NCBI GenBank assembly: GCA_963662155.1
Contig: OY759262.1
Coordinates: 16,781,782 to 16,845,781 of the forward strand
Reading direction: 5' to 3'
DNA: 64,000 nucleotides
From: Lamellibrachia columna
Taxonomy: Eukaryota; Annelida; Polychaeta; Sabellida; Siboglinidae
The position numbers were made by a program, and so were the translations under genes. The notes under the pieces were generated by a model. It did no database searches. It had not been told where the DNA came from and worked only from the letters and a program-made list of their open reading frames with translations. Of this stretch, positions 47,701 through 60,990 are shown one piece after another; the first letter of the stretch is position 1; each line of letters opens with the position of its first letter.

Positions 47701-47862
47701 CACGCAAACCAGGCATGTGTCCGTTCGTGCCATTTGACCACATAATTGTTAGGCCCAATAAGTGTCCCCCGCCCTGCAAAGACGACACAGATTGTCCAGA
47801 GAAACAGAAATGTTGCAACGCGCCGAATGGCTGCAAGATTTGTCGCAATCCTGTATTTCCAG
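47701..47862 (+). CDS. WAP exon 7 (type A)
   Basis: 162 nt, acceptor GTTTTCAG, donor GTCAGT. Encodes ARKPGMCPFVPFDHIIVRP, CPPPCKDDTDCPEKQKCC and CKICRNPVFPG, eight cysteines. Confidence 0.9.
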
Positions 47863-48432
47863 GTCAGTTGTCTCCATTCATACTAAGCATTCAACGTTTT
47901 AACATAGGGTATATAGCAACTGTAGCATTTATGTTACAAGTCTTGTGTAGCATTCTATTACTTAAGTAACTTGTTTGGCATTTCAATGGGCTCCGCTTAG
48001 CATAATCATATCAGCTGCTTAACAGAATAAAAACATATTAGCTGGGGCGGAATCGTTTCATATTCCCTCTGTATTAAAATAAGAGAAAAAATTTCTTAGC
48101 AGAATTAAGTTGTTCTGGCCCAAAGTTATTATGTTTAGCAGATCACAGTCCACTGTATTAATAAAATATAGTTACTACGCTTATTTGTAAATGTGTGTGT
48201 TGGATTGTAGTATATTTTATTAAACTTATTTAAGAGAACGCTGATTTTATTAATTTGCTTTCGGTAGATAATGCGACACTGTACACTACGCTACGTTCCA
48301 ATTTAGTTACTTTGTCACTAAAACACCATACGACTCAGCTCCATTAATACAATCTCCACTTTGCTGACAAGTTATCGGATCTACGTGAAATGTTAGAATC
48401 ATTACTCGCATGGTTTAATTGATTTCTTGCAG

Positions 48433-48594
48433 TGACGAAACCTGGAAACTGTCCTAAGATCGTGACGCCGTTCCCTCTTCCGCCGTGCGCTCGCCCGATC
48501 GACCGATGCCGTAACGACGCCGACTGTCCAGGCAGGGAGAAGTGCTGCCGCAGACACTTCTGTGGAGGTCTGGTGTGCGGACCTCCAGCACCAG
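48433..48594 (+). CDS. WAP exon 8 (type B)
   Basis: 162 nt, acceptor CTTGCAG, donor GTAGGC. Encodes VTKPGNCPKIVTPFPLPPC, CRNDADCPGREKCCRRHFC and GLVCGPPAPG, eight cysteines. Completes the third A-B pair. Confidence 0.9.
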
Positions 48595-48654
48595 GTAGGC
48601 GCGACGTCCGTTGAGTGGATCAACAAGTGATGTGTTTAATACCACAATAAAAGA

Positions 48655-48829
48655 TAGACAGACGGACTGAGAGAGCACAGAAGTTGGGTCTGAAATTGAA
48701 CAACAGCAAAACAAAGCTGATGAAAATGAATCACAAGTCAAACGAACCAGTCACCATAAACAACAGTGACATAGATGAAGTGACCGAGTTCACATATCTG
48801 GGGAGCAAAATAGCAAAAGATGGAGATTC

Positions 48830-48832
<3 letters not shown>
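48655..48832 (+). mobile_element. LINE fragment, left part (interrupted)
   Basis: Plus-strand frame with [15 protein letters not shown], then [20 protein letters not shown], the conserved region after the catalytic core of RTE/L2-type reverse transcriptases. It breaks off in a GA-rich codon run at 48829 and continues at 49495. Confidence 0.75.
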
Positions 48833-49965
<1,133 letters not shown>

Positions 49966-50624
49966 GGAATGAATGTATTAATACCACAGACAAGGGCCTC
50001 TAGCTTGTGAGTGGCAAATGGTACTAATCCGGGGCTGGGCTCTTCCTTGTGTCACTCGGATCGAAATACGCCGCCGTTAAACAATCACAGAGCAGATGGT
50101 GCATTATGATTGTTTGGTTTCCTGAAATATATCTAACTTTGTGATTCACAATATACTGAATGTGTAAATTAGTCAGCAGATCCTTTCAACATGTAATTAA
50201 TGAGCATTTCCCAGGATAGTTCACTTTCGTGTTGAAACATTTCTTTATCACATATAATTCTTTATGACATATAATTGATAAGGCCAACTTGAGAAATTGT
50301 CGAAAGTCATACTGAGGTAAACCAAACCGTTTTGGAGATATTAAAAGAAGAGGTTGAACAACTTTGAAGAATTAAATTTTACAGAATGCCTTAACAAAAC
50401 ATGACAATTCGTGACAATCAATCAATTATTAATCAATACATACATACGATAGTTTAACGCATTTATATCGCACTAATCGCACGAAACATACATAATGCAA
50501 CAATGTGGCGTCTAAAGTGACATCACAAAGTGCGACACCCTGGGTGACTACGGGCCTTGGAATATAACAATACAGTGATTTTGCATATTGTAATGAAATA
50601 TAATTGACGTGTTTTATCGTGCAG
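49966..50624. other. Rest of the intron before WAP exon 9; nothing recognised
   Basis: AT-rich intron DNA, no further exon or repeat recognised. Confidence 0.4.
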
Positions 50625-50786
50625 TTCCGAAACCCGGCCAGTGCCCGAAGTTCGTGATCCCCTTCCCTCGTCCCCTGTGCCCGATCCCTCCCCCGAAGTG
50701 CAAGGACGACGCCGACTGCCCGGGGAAGGAGAAGTGTTGTCGTAGACGCATCTGTGGTGGCTTTGAGTGCGGGCCTCCGGCTCCAG
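50625..50786 (+). CDS. WAP exon 9 (type C)
   Basis: 162 nt, acceptor CGTGCAG, donor GTTCGT. Encodes VPKPGQCPKFVIPFPRPLC, KCKDDADCPGKEKCCRRRIC and GFECGPPAPG, eight cysteines. Counterpart of minus exon 6222-6061. Confidence 0.92.
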
Positions 50787-50984
50787 GTTCGTCCACAGTG
50801 TGTCGGTTTCGGGTTCTCGGGTTCCGAGGATTTAGCCGCTACAGAAGTGTTATTATTAACGTTAATAATAGTAGTAAAAATAATAATATCGTCATCATCA
50901 TCATATTACTATTATTATTTGTTGTAGTAGTAATAGTAGTAGTAGTAGTAATTTGGTGAAACATAGTTGGTTTCTCTCGTGCAG

Positions 50985-51146
50985 TGACGAAACCTGGGAA
51001 ATGCCCTAAGATCCCCGCCATCTCCCCTCTCGTGAGGTGCATGAAGCCAGTAGACCATTGCAACAACGACGGAGACTGTCCCGGTGCGATGAAATGTTGC
51101 CGAACAACCGTCTGCGGAGGTCTCGTGTGCACACGCCCTGTACCAG
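50985..51146 (+). CDS. WAP exon 10 (type D)
   Basis: 162 nt, acceptor CGTGCAG, donor GTACGC. Encodes VTKPGKCPKIPAISPLVRC, HCNNDGDCPGAMKCCRTTVC and GLVCTRPVPG. Counterpart of minus exon 5697-5536. The preceding 198-nt intron holds the (TAG)n repeat shared with the paralogue. Confidence 0.92.
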
Positions 51147-51613
51147 GTACGCACGTAGATGACCAAAATCAACAAGCAAAATGAAGCGTCTAGTCTACTC
51201 AGTTGCTCATATCACTTTTCACCTTGCCAGCAGCAGATCTATCAATTTAAGCAAACACCATTAAAATGTTCAACTTCCCTTGGAAAACTCCTGATACGCT
51301 GAACTTCTGGCACTCATGACGCTGATTTAGCGCATTACACGAAGTATCGTCATGTTTTGTTGTTCGAAATTAAGTAGAAGTGTTTTAATTGGAAACAAGT
51401 TTGCTAGTGATGCCTGCTGCATCCAACGAATCATACATCGCACGAATCATACATTGAACGAATCATACAACGCACGAATCAGACATAATGGAAAAACCGA
51501 TCATCTGAATCTCATATAAGTGACATCGTAAAATCTGGCTTCTTTGAAATACAATACTAAATATTGAACGTATATATTATTATCAAGCACAACTGACGTG
51601 TTTAATCTTGCAG

Positions 51614-51775
51614 TTCCGAAACCCGGCCAATGTCCGAAGCTCGTGATTCCCTTCCCTCGCCCCCTGTGCCCGATCTCTATCCCCAAGTGCAAGGACGACG
51701 CCGACTGCCCTGGGAACGAGAAGTGTTGCCGTAGACGCATCTGTGGCGGCTTTGAGTGCGGGCCCCCGGCTCCAG
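51614..51775 (+). CDS. WAP exon 11 (type C)
   Basis: 162 nt, acceptor CTTGCAG, donor GTACGT. Encodes VPKPGQCPKLVIPFPRPLC, KCKDDADCPGNEKCCRRRIC and GFECGPPAPG. Differs from exon 9 at only a few residues. Confidence 0.92.
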
Positions 51776-52226
51776 GTACGTCCACGGTGTGTCGGGAAGT
51801 TGGGGGAATATTTCACTTTGCTGCTTTCCTTGAAACATTAGTTCGTCTTGTCCGGTAAATGTCTTCGTGATTAAAAAATGTAAATGCTGCATGTTGTCAG
51901 AATAATAATAATAATAATAATATAAAATAATAAAATACAAGCTCGGCAGCGCACCAAAACAATAGGGGCTAAGCAGTTCGTAATTGATAAGAAGTTCCAA
52001 TTGTAAACAGTTGGATATTGTAAACAGTTGGATTAGTACGCAAGGGAAATATGGAGGATAAGTAAGTTTAAACAGTTGGGTTCTTAATTTACGTCGAAAT
52101 GTTGTTCTGCAGACTAAACACTAACAGGGACTGAGTTCTACAGAGTCGGTGCAGCAACTGAAAATGTTCTAGTTCCGACGTTTGTCTCAACACTGTTCTC
52201 AAATATAATCGACTTTTACGTTGCAG

Positions 52227-52388
52227 TGACGAAACCTGGGAAATGCCCAAAGCTCCCCATCCCCTTCTCTATGGTGAAGTGCATAAAGCCAGTCAACCGA
52301 TGCAACAACGACGGAGACTGTCCCGGTGCGATGAAATGTTGCCGAACAACCGTCTGCGGAGGTCTCGTGTGCACACGCCCAGTACCAG
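52227..52388 (+). CDS. WAP exon 12 (type D)
   Basis: 162 nt, acceptor GTTGCAG, donor GTATGC. Encodes VTKPGKCPKLPIPFSMVKC, RCNNDGDCPGAMKCCRTTVC and GLVCTRPVPG. The second half is virtually identical to exon 10, while the first loop has diverged. Confidence 0.92.
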
Positions 52389-52979
52389 GTATGCTCGTAC
52401 ATAACCCAAAAAGCAAAGTCAAGTTTTTGATTTGTTTCGCCCCCTTGTGGCGCGTTACGCCTTGGCGTTACGCCTCGGCATCACGCTGGCTACAATGTCT
52501 GCATTCACGACGCCGATTAGCGTATGGTTCGAAGTATCATTATATCTCGTTTCTGAAATAAAGAGCGTACAATGTGTTTTAACGAGGAACAGTTTTCTGA
52601 TTATGGAGCCTACTGAGAAACCATCGTAATGTATCTGAGGACACGTGTAAAAAACATGTGTTTGATTTATAATGTCATACATTCATTCTTTGTAACCACT
52701 ATTATTGACTATGTGTATATACGTCTTATTAGAATTTGTTTCGTATATAATGATTCTTATTTTGGCAAACTGAGTGGATAGTTTAACGTTACATATTTGT
52801 TTGCAGTCGCACTACCCAGTTGTCTTAATCGTCCAGTTCTTGATATACTAGAAACCAAAAATAATGTCGGAGATCTCACCAAGAAGCACTGACAAGTGTT
52901 AGCAACAGCACCATATATAAGCCTGTTTTGCCGGTTGTGCTGCGTGCAGTGTTGTGACTCGAGTACTTTCTCTGAGCAG

Positions 52980-53141
52980 TGCGGAAGCCCGGCAAGTGTC
53001 CGAAGTACGAGATCCCGCTGCCGCTCCGTCCGTGCGATCCTCTCCCCGGCATCTGCCGCGATGACAGCGAGTGCCCGGGCAAGGAGAAGTGCTGTCGTAG
53101 AGTCTGGTGTGGTCAAATGGTGTGCGGACCTCCTGCACAAG
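52980..53141 (+). CDS. WAP exon 13 (type E)
   Basis: 162 nt, acceptor TGAGCAG, donor GTACGC. Encodes VRKPGKCPKYEIPLPLRPC, ICRDDSECPGKEKCCRRVWC and QMVCGPPAQG, eight cysteines. The Gln codon before the final Gly is CAA; its minus-strand homologue has TAA there. Confidence 0.92.
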
Positions 53142-54018
53142 GTACGCATGCAGACATACATGCAACACATTTCTATTGTATCGAAATTCTCTGGAACCCG
53201 AGGTGCGTCAAAACCAAATCGACATAACATGCTAAAGTTGTCAACAGATAAACACAACGAGGAACCAAGGAGGATTAGCGAGGTTGAAAAGATAAGTCTT
53301 CATGTGAAGGCGAACGCTATTTCATTTCCTGGTGACCTACCACTAACGGGAGTGAGTTTAAACCCCAGAACTAAAGCAGCAGTTTTCCAAATGATACATT
53401 TCGGAGACAATAAAAACGTAATCAACCATAATACTTGTCTTTGCACTTTTCACATTACAAAATAAATTGAGTTTTGTGTATTTCAAATTGTGTTCTTATT
53501 TATGCATAACATTATGTGACCGTCCGAAGCGACGCAGGCTATGCTATTTAAATGGAAACAAAAGTTAATTTTACGTTGGTTCTGTGTATACCGGCCTCAT
53601 TTAATACGCCATGTGTAGTCAATGTTACCCGATTGTCACTTATCGGTCGTGCGGGTTAATATGTCGTCATATTCTTGATTTTAGTTGCACATGTTTGGTT
53701 TTTATCATCTCTTTTAGGTGCATAGCACCAATATCATGACTTCTGTTTCTCGTTAAAATAAAATGTTACGAATGCAAATTCTTATGATGAGCTGAAAGTG
53801 TGTAGTAATATTGTCATATAGTTTTAGAAGCGGTATTTGCGGCCCGTTCACTTATTTTGTTATGTAATTAAAACTAATTTAATTATTCAATTACCATAGC
53901 TACTGTATATACATTACGTTTAACCACATGTGTAGGCCCTAAGGTCCTTTGAGTTTTAATAAAAGTGGACAGATTGTCAACATTTCTGTTTAACCGCGGC
54001 ATTGTCTGCTTTCTCTAG

Positions 54019-54200
54019 CAAATAAGCCAGGCCGCTGTCCACTCGCACCGATACGCCCTCTGGCGGGTCTCGTCGCAGTGAAGTGCCCGCCGCGATGCAG
54101 GGACGACACTGACTGTCCGGGCAAGAAGAAGTGTTGCCGTGCACCATCACTGTGCGGCCGGGTGTGCCGCGACCCAGTATTCCCCGGTTCGTCACCGTAA
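54019..54200 (+). CDS. WAP exon 14, terminal exon with stop
   Basis: Acceptor TTCTCTAG phase 1. Encodes ANKPGRCPLAPIRPLAG, KCPPRCRDDTDCPGKKKCC and LCGRVCRDPVFPG, eight cysteines, then SSP and TAA (54198-54200). A GTTCGT donor at 54187, in phase 1 and like those used by exons 3 and 9, could instead splice this exon onward. The terminal reading is favoured because the minus paralogue keeps the TAA in register while losing the donor, and because a poly(A) signal follows. Confidence 0.8.
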
Positions 54201-54480
54201 TTTCAACGGACTTTACTACTTTTAATTCAACAAAGCCTTTCTGCTGCTGATCGGCTGCTCCTGCGAGTTTGGCCGTCTTTATTATGATAACACGGCCCTG
54301 TGTGTCGGTGGTTTGGTGTGTGTCATTAACATTAAACATTTAAAGCAAACGCTGTTTGGTGGTGGCTTTGTGTGTTGTTGAAATTGCAATTTTGAAGGTG
54401 GGGGTTGAGTTGTTGTGACGGTGTGGAAATTCCACAAATCTCGAATTTCGATGATAAATAAAGAAAGCATTATTTACGAG
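54201..54480 (+). other. 3' UTR with poly(A) signal of the plus gene
   Basis: Homologous to minus-strand 3690-3440 ('attcgacaaagcctttctgc', 'gagtttggccgtc', 'aaattccac'). AATAAA at 54457-54462. Cleavage position not determined. Confidence 0.6.
54457..54462 (+). promoter_or_regulatory. Candidate poly(A) signal AATAAA
   Basis: About 260 nt past the TAA stop; surrounding bases aligned with the minus-strand signal at 3459-3454. Confidence 0.6.
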
Positions 54481-54759
54481 TATTTATTCGTTAAAACTGT
54501 GTTCGTTAAAACGCCGGAATGACGTAATGTTTACGCAATTAATCAATCAAAGCCCACGTGACATGGTTGTTATGTGATCACGTAAAACTTACATCATTGC
54601 GGCGACACCTGCCTCACGTACACCGATTCATCAACGCGTTCCTCTTCTCTCGCAGACTGTTTAGAGCAACAATGTGTTTAGGGAGGGAGTTCCAAAGTCG
54701 AATAATAATGAGGGGGGAGGATAATATAAATGGTAATTTTATCTGGAGTTAAGGATATG

Positions 54760-55105
54760 ATAGATTTAGCAAGATCAAACAAGATTTGCCATACAAGCCA
54801 AAGAAACGTGTCCTCCTGAGATATGTGTCAACCTTGTTTTTAAACATATTCACGTTGCTAGCTGTCACGCAATCCGTAGATAATTTGTTCCATTCATTGA
54901 CTATCCTCTGTTAGAACGAGTACTTATTGATATCCAACCTACACTGACCCTTTACAAATTCTACCTCATTTCTTCTAGTTCTGCTATCTTTCTTGAGTGA
55001 GAAAAACATATTTCTATCAATATTTTGATACCCATTAATATCTTTAAAATTTCAATCTGATCTCCTCTTAACCTTGTTGTCTCTAGAGATTTGATAATTT
55101 GATTG
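54760..55105 (-). mobile_element. LINE 3' region, decayed
   Basis: Minus-strand translation gives TRLRGDQIEILKI, NMFFSLKKDSRTRR, QCRLDINKYSF, then a stop and VNEWNKL and NMFKNKVDTYLRRTR: the same C-terminal region as the copies at 18306 and 59500 but more diverged, with an internal stop and a one-base deletion. Confidence 0.7.
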
Positions 55106-55747
55106 ATAAGTTAGCCATGAATAAGGCTGCTTTTTTGTGTTCAAAAGAACAATTTAGGCTGGGTTAGTTTGGATTTAATTTAGCATTGATCATAATTTAT
55201 TTGCTAACTATGTATTTTCTACTAAACACGCATGACCCAAAAATATGCCTGCCACCTAGCGAATACGGAGAACACTGTTCAAACAAAACAATGAACACAG
55301 TGTATACCAACTTACGCTAAGATCCTGCTGTTAACTCCTTTTTTATCGAAAACATTTATTACAAGTGTGTCAGATATGTATATTATTTATGTAAATTTAT
55401 CAATGTTGTCTCATACATTTCCAACCTACATTGCATAATAACATCGTAACATTAAAAGGCTGCTTCGCTTCGGTACATTATAACCAACGCTTATCCTAAC
55501 TACATTAACACAACTATTAATGACAGGAAAGAAAAGTATACATGCGGAGCAAGGAGCCGTTTCTGACTTGAACATTAACTTTCCTAGAAACAGTTTAGTC
55601 ACGTGTGTACCAATTTACCAGGTAGTTCGATACCCGAAATGATCCATGTCGCCTCTGGTGGACACCGTAACAATCAATTGGCGACAAACTATTGACAAAA
55701 GAATCTAGTGTCCATGACAAAGTGTGCCATATCCATGTATATGTATG

Positions 55748-55846
<99 letters not shown>

Positions 55847-57826
55847 CCAAGACATGTTTGATAAATGTATGTCATTCGTGTTTTTTCGGCATTGATATGT
55901 TAAACAAACTATGATTGAAAACAGGCCATAAATTGGAAAGTCTGACGACGCATGTCTAAAGGATTATGGGATATCCTGAGCTACTCTATCTTAATTGTTG
56001 CCGCGTGTGATACTTCGTGTGGTGTGATACTTCGTGTGAAAAACTTTCGTGTGTGAATCTCGGTGCGTGAAACGTCTACAAGGAAGCGGTGCATGTGTTC
56101 GTGACCATGCAGACACGTCTTGGTGAACGTCAACTTCAAGTTTTCCTGTTTCGCTCTTCGGGAAGTATGCCTTGTGCAACCAAAGGCGAATCACATCAAC
56201 ATCACAGTAATCACATCGAAATGTGATGTGGTGATAGATCCACACTTTGTTGCAAGTTGTGTTCCGTGGGTTCCCATTTAAGTTTTCTTGTTTAGTCCTG
56301 CAAGATGTGGCTCGGGGTATGGCTGGATGCAGGTTGTTCAGCGTAGGCAGTTATATAGGGAGCTGACATTGAGGAAAGAAAACGACGGTAAGGTTGATCA
56401 ATGTACAAAAGTAATATGGAAACATCTGAATGGTGGGGCCCAGAATGGATAATAAAACAGCAAAACAGACATTGGGTATCAACTCTTTGAAAATCAACTG
56501 TGCGAAAGGCAACAATCATATAAAAAATAACGGGAAATTGTCGAGGCAATGTTCACGTAGGCTGCATATAAATATTGGAATGCATTCACTGTTTAGGATA
56601 TATAAGTACTTCAGGCAGCTGGTAACGTTTTTGTAGTCACTGAAGGATTAATTAAGATTAAAACAAATTCAAATACACCGGGTGACTATACAGACGGTGC
56701 CGGATGCATCAAGTTCATTAGTGACTTTGGTGACATCGATGACAAAAAAAGACACGTTACAGCATAACACCTTAGAGGAGGAATGTTTGATAGAAATAAT
56801 AAATTTATATAAACTACCGTTTGCCCGTGAAACGCTAATTGTTCTCCGAGAAGGTAAGAATGTTTTTACAATTGTTGTAACGAAGAAACAGAAAGTGAAT
56901 TAAACCTATAGCGACAAACCCACTAAGTGTATATATGATTTCAAAAACAAGAGTAAAAAGAACATTTAGTATGAATCAGCCGTCATGTTGCAAAACCAGA
57001 CAATCGACACACTAATGGAACTGTGTGAACAAGTATGTGCATACATTCTAAGCATATAACAAACATTTAGTTAATGGATTTCCATACCGGAAACGTATCT
57101 CATATAATCTGTGATGCCGTTTTGGAGTAAAGCACACGTATTGTGTAAACTAAAAATTAATTGGAATAAACGTATTTGGTGCAACGTAATTACCGGGGCT
57201 TTATTTCAAGCTTACACGATAATTGCAAGTAAAAGAGAGTGCGACAAAGTTAATAGAACGAGCCGTATTGTATAAATCGATACAACAATAATATGTAAAA
57301 AAGGTATACATGGAACCATGCAGATAATATAGACAAGCACTAGATGGAGACAAGATATAGCTAATAATGATGTTGTGTGACATTAATAATGTGTAAGTTC
57401 ACGTAATGAGGAAATGGTCGATACTAGTAGGGATGATTAAATGAATGACTGACCGCCTTGTGAATTTGATAACAGACGGGACATTATATAAATGTACGCG
57501 AATACTTTACATTTACTAGTTACAATATTTGAGGTGCTGAACCAAATTACTTATGATAATCAATTGTAACTGCGCACGTTTTAAGCATTGACATAAAAAG
57601 TCCGGATTCATCTTTTTTTAATAAATATATTTAAATATCTTTGTAAACTTAGTTCATTGTTATTTGACCTATTTGACCTTTTCAAAAATACTACTCAGTA
57701 GCTGTTCAGGAACTGGCACTGTTTTAACAGCGACTTTATAGGAACATTCTTCTAGCTATCATGAATTATATCATGTTGTTTCTCGTAGTTCTCGTAAAGT
57801 ATTTCACGTTGTGCTTCTCTGTGCAG
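55106..57826. other. Spacer without recognised gene; (TA)n at 55751-55843
   Basis: Contains a 92-bp TA microsatellite at 55751-55843. I searched for a signal-peptide exon to start the downstream exon set and found none that I can support. A frame at 56682-56903 has no recognisable motif. Confidence 0.4.
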
Positions 57827-57997
57827 TAACGAAACCCGGAAAATGTCTGAAGCTCGTACTGCCCCGGCCTAACCCACTGTGTCCGAGACCAGGTCCTGGC
57901 AGCAAGTGCCGCCACGACGGAGAATGTCCGGGAACAGAGAAGTGCTGTCGTCGCCGCATCTGTGGCGGTCTCGAGTGCGGGCCGCCCGGGGAACGAG
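57827..57997 (+). CDS. WAP exon of the downstream exon set
   Basis: 171 nt, acceptor CTGTGCAG, donor GTAGGT, phase 1-1. Encodes VTKPGKCLKLVLPRPNPLC, KCRHDGECPGTEKCCRRRIC and GLECGPPGERG, eight cysteines. It mixes features of types B (VTKPGKC, RHDG) and C (PNPLCP, ICGGLEC). Because the acceptor is phase 1, an upstream coding exon is required: either an unseen first exon or exon 14 of the plus gene. Confidence 0.88.
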
Positions 57998-58249
57998 GTA
58001 GGTTCGCAGACAGCAGGCGCGAGGTAGAAGTCAATGGCGGGCAACACAGAATTATGAAGCTGTTGGTTCGCCTTGAAGTAGTTTTTATTTTATACTATTA
58101 AGATTTAGGATTCGGAAAGAAAGAGGGATTACGTTATATTCTTGACAAAGGTGTGGCTGTGTATCTGTAAGTCCGCAATAGGACTAATATATAATTTAAA
58201 TTAAATATTAACATACACGAATAATGACGCAAACCAATATAAGAGATCA

Positions 58250-59875
58250 ACATGGTTAAAATCATGTATATCAGCTCACTTCCAGTTCCATTTACTAAAT
58301 TTGAGGGCAATAAATCAGAGCATTTGGGGCAGTTATTTGTACCTCCTCAAATGATAGAAAAGAAAATTAAGAAGATGAAAGATAATAAATCACCTGGAGT
58401 TGTTGGGATATCACCAAAATTGCTTAAGAAAATTGTCGAACAAATTAGTACACCACTAGCAAAAGTGTTTAACTTGTCATTAGAAGAAGGAATGAAAAGA
58501 AACAAACATTACACCGCTATTTTATTAAGGATCGAGGAACAAACCAGACAATTACAGGCCAGTGAGTTTAACATCAGTTGTATGTAAATTACTCGAAATA
58601 TTAATTTGAGACCACATGGTGGAATTCCTTGTAAAACATAAATTAATAAATACATATCAACATGGGTTCCTAAAAGCAAGGTCATGTCTAACCAATCTCT
58701 TGTTTTTTGGAAGAAATTACAAAGTGGAAAGATGACGGGTCACCAGTGGATGTTGTCTATTTAGATTTTCAGAAAGCTTTCGATAAAGTGCCACTTTAAA
58801 GATTGTTACTTACACTAAAAGCCCACGGCATAGGTAATGATGTAATCAACTGGATAGAAAAGTGGCTTACACACAGAAGACAGAGAGTAATAGTAGATGG
58901 TGAGATTTCAAACTGGAAATCTGTTTTGAGCGGGGTACCACAGGGATCAGTATTAGGCCCTATACTGCTTTTAATATATATATAAATGATTTGGAAGATG
59001 ACATATCTAGCAAAGTACTGAACTTTGCAGATGACACTAAAGTATTCAGAAAGTTTACTAATGTTACAGATAAACAAAGTTTACAGGATGATCTAGATAC
59101 ATTAGTTAAATGGTTAGAAAAAATGTCAAATGTTATTCAATTTTGGGAAATGTAAATGCATACACATAGGACATAGAAACATGGACGAAGAATATAAAAC
59201 GGGGGACGCTGTACAAGGTAGAACCACAAAAGAAAAGTATTTAGGTGTAACATTTAGTGCTGACATGGAAGATTCAGGGCAATGTGGGATTGCTGCTTCG
59301 AAAGGAAATCAAATTCTAGGGCTAGTTAGGAGAACTATCACGTATAAGGAGAAACAGCTAATTGTACCCTTGCACAAAGCAATAGTTATACCACATTTAT
59401 AATATTGTATACAAGCATGGAGGCCGTATCGTAAGAAGGACAAGCTAGACAAGCTAGAAAGAATACAACGAAGAGCAAGTAAACTGATTCCAGAATTAAG
59501 AGATCTTAGTTATGAAAGCCGCTTATTACAACATTAGAGACCAGGCGGCTAAGAGGAGACCAAATAGAAGTGTTTAAAATAGTGAACGGTTATTAGGATG
59601 TTGATAGGAATATGCTCTTCAAACTTAAAGAAGGCTGCAGAACCAGAGGACACAAAGCAACATTAGTTAAGGAACAGTGTAGGTTGGATATGAGAAAGTA
59701 CTGTTACTCACAGAGGGTGATAAATGAATGGAACAAACTGCCAAATTATTGTGTTAATGCTAATAGTGTGATCTATACGTACATAGATGATAAAATTGTT
59801 TGACTCTCGATAAGCCAATGGCTTCCTTGTCCACTTGCCATCTGGAAATTGTTGTTTGGGATGGCAGTTGGTTAA
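58250..59875 (+). mobile_element. Decayed LINE (reverse transcriptase to 3' end)
   Basis: Ordered reverse-transcriptase motifs in shifting frames: MKDNKSPGVVGISPKLLKK, VDVVYLDFQKAFDKVPL, WKSVLSGVPQGSVLGPILL, then LNFADDTKVF (the FADD catalytic box), LGLVRRTITYKEKQL, and the tail RRLRGDQIEV-type block ending [10 protein letters not shown]. Stops and a 2-nt TA slip after SVLGPILLLIYI show it is dead. The non-coding 3' end matches 18306-18370 inverted. A CR1/jockey-like clade is likely from the motif wording. It lies in the intron between WAP and Kunitz exons. Confidence 0.85.
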
Positions 59876-59937
59876 ACAGACATGATATATACGACGTTGC
59901 ACAAAAATCTTCATTGTGATAAGACAATTCTGATGCC

Positions 59938-59961
59938 CACGAACGCACGTACACACGTACA

Positions 59962-60029
<68 letters not shown>

Positions 60030-60180
60030 CATGTACACACTTGCACCCACGCACACACTCCTGCTCCACGCACACGCACACGAACGCACTCGCACGGACG
60101 TACACACTCACGCCGACACCTTCGCACACTCACACTCACTCGCACGCGCACGCGCACGCGCACGCGCACGCACGCACGCC
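59938..60180. repeat. (CACG)n and CAC-rich microsatellite
   Basis: Nearly pure CACG at 59958-60030, then interrupted CACA/CGCA to 60180. Confidence 0.95.
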
Positions 60181-60287
60181 GCACACACGCTCCAACAATC
60201 TGACTAAAGGTGTTTTCATGCAACAGCATGTATTTTTCACGTATACACACATGAAATGAAACATTCTCTTCAAACACGTGTCCACAG

Positions 60288-60550
60288 ACATTTGCCAACT
60301 GCCGGTGTTACCCGGACCATGCAAAGGATCGGTCCCGAGCTGGTTCTATAACGCCGAGACGAAGCAGTGCGAGTCGTTCACCTACGGAGGCTGCAAGGGA
60401 AACGAGAACCGGTTCGCGAGTCAGGCCGACTGCGAGGAGAAGTGCAAGCCCGTCGTCTGTTCTCCAGTCATGTGTCTCATGTACTGCAAGTATGGCTTCC
60501 AAATCGGCAGCGACGGGTGTCCCATATGCAAATGTGTGGAACCTTGCAAG
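60288..60550 (+). CDS. Kunitz 6 + antistasin-like exon (Lys at P1)
   Basis: 263 nt, acceptor TCCACAG phase 1, donor GTGAGT phase 0. Kunitz: [20 protein letters not shown] through [13 protein letters not shown] to CEEKC, P1 Lys. Antistasin-like: [20 protein letters not shown] then [11 protein letters not shown]. Confidence 0.92.
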
Positions 60551-60917
60551 GTGAGTTACATAATACACAACAGGTGAATGATAGATAGCATAAAAAAACG
60601 ACAAAATGCTAATAAAACAGTGTTAACACAATATCAGTGGATATGTGTTTTATACTATCAAACAAGTAAACAAAACGTTTGAGCAATGGAAACGGACGGT
60701 AGATATTCTTCATAATGTACTGTATTTTGGCTTCTGACAATTTATATGCCCATGATGTTAATGTTGAATCTCACTGAAAAAAGCATCGTTGTATTTCGAG
60801 CCTATCTCTGAACTAGCATCCCTAGTAGAATAATACCCAGAATGGTAGCGTTGGCCGAACGCTGTCCTCTTTGTGCACCAATCCCAGACCAATAACATGG
60901 CGTCGCCCTTTTTACAG

Positions 60918-60990
60918 GACGTTGAGTGTAAACCGGAAGATAAATGCGTTGTTCGCAACAAACGACCTCCACGTGGCGTATGCGTGAAAC
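60918..60990 (+). CDS. Tail exon 6, shortened, missing two cysteines
   Basis: 73 nt, acceptor TTTACAG phase 0, donor GTGAGT phase 1. Encodes DVECKPEDKCVVRNKRPPRG then VCVK. Compared with the sister at 63656 (VVRRRPCLKKPCPPPGGVCVK) the stretch holding the two central cysteines is deleted or replaced, leaving three cysteines plus the one before the junction. Confidence 0.82.

Noticed and set aside
52757..53257. Antisense open frame over WAP exon 13
   Set aside because: The G+C-rich exon lacks antisense stops by composition; similar antisense frames overlap most WAP and Kunitz exons and show no domain.
58250..59875. Reverse transcriptase as an active gene
   Set aside because: Several stops and frame shifts interrupt the catalytic domain; it is a decayed element.
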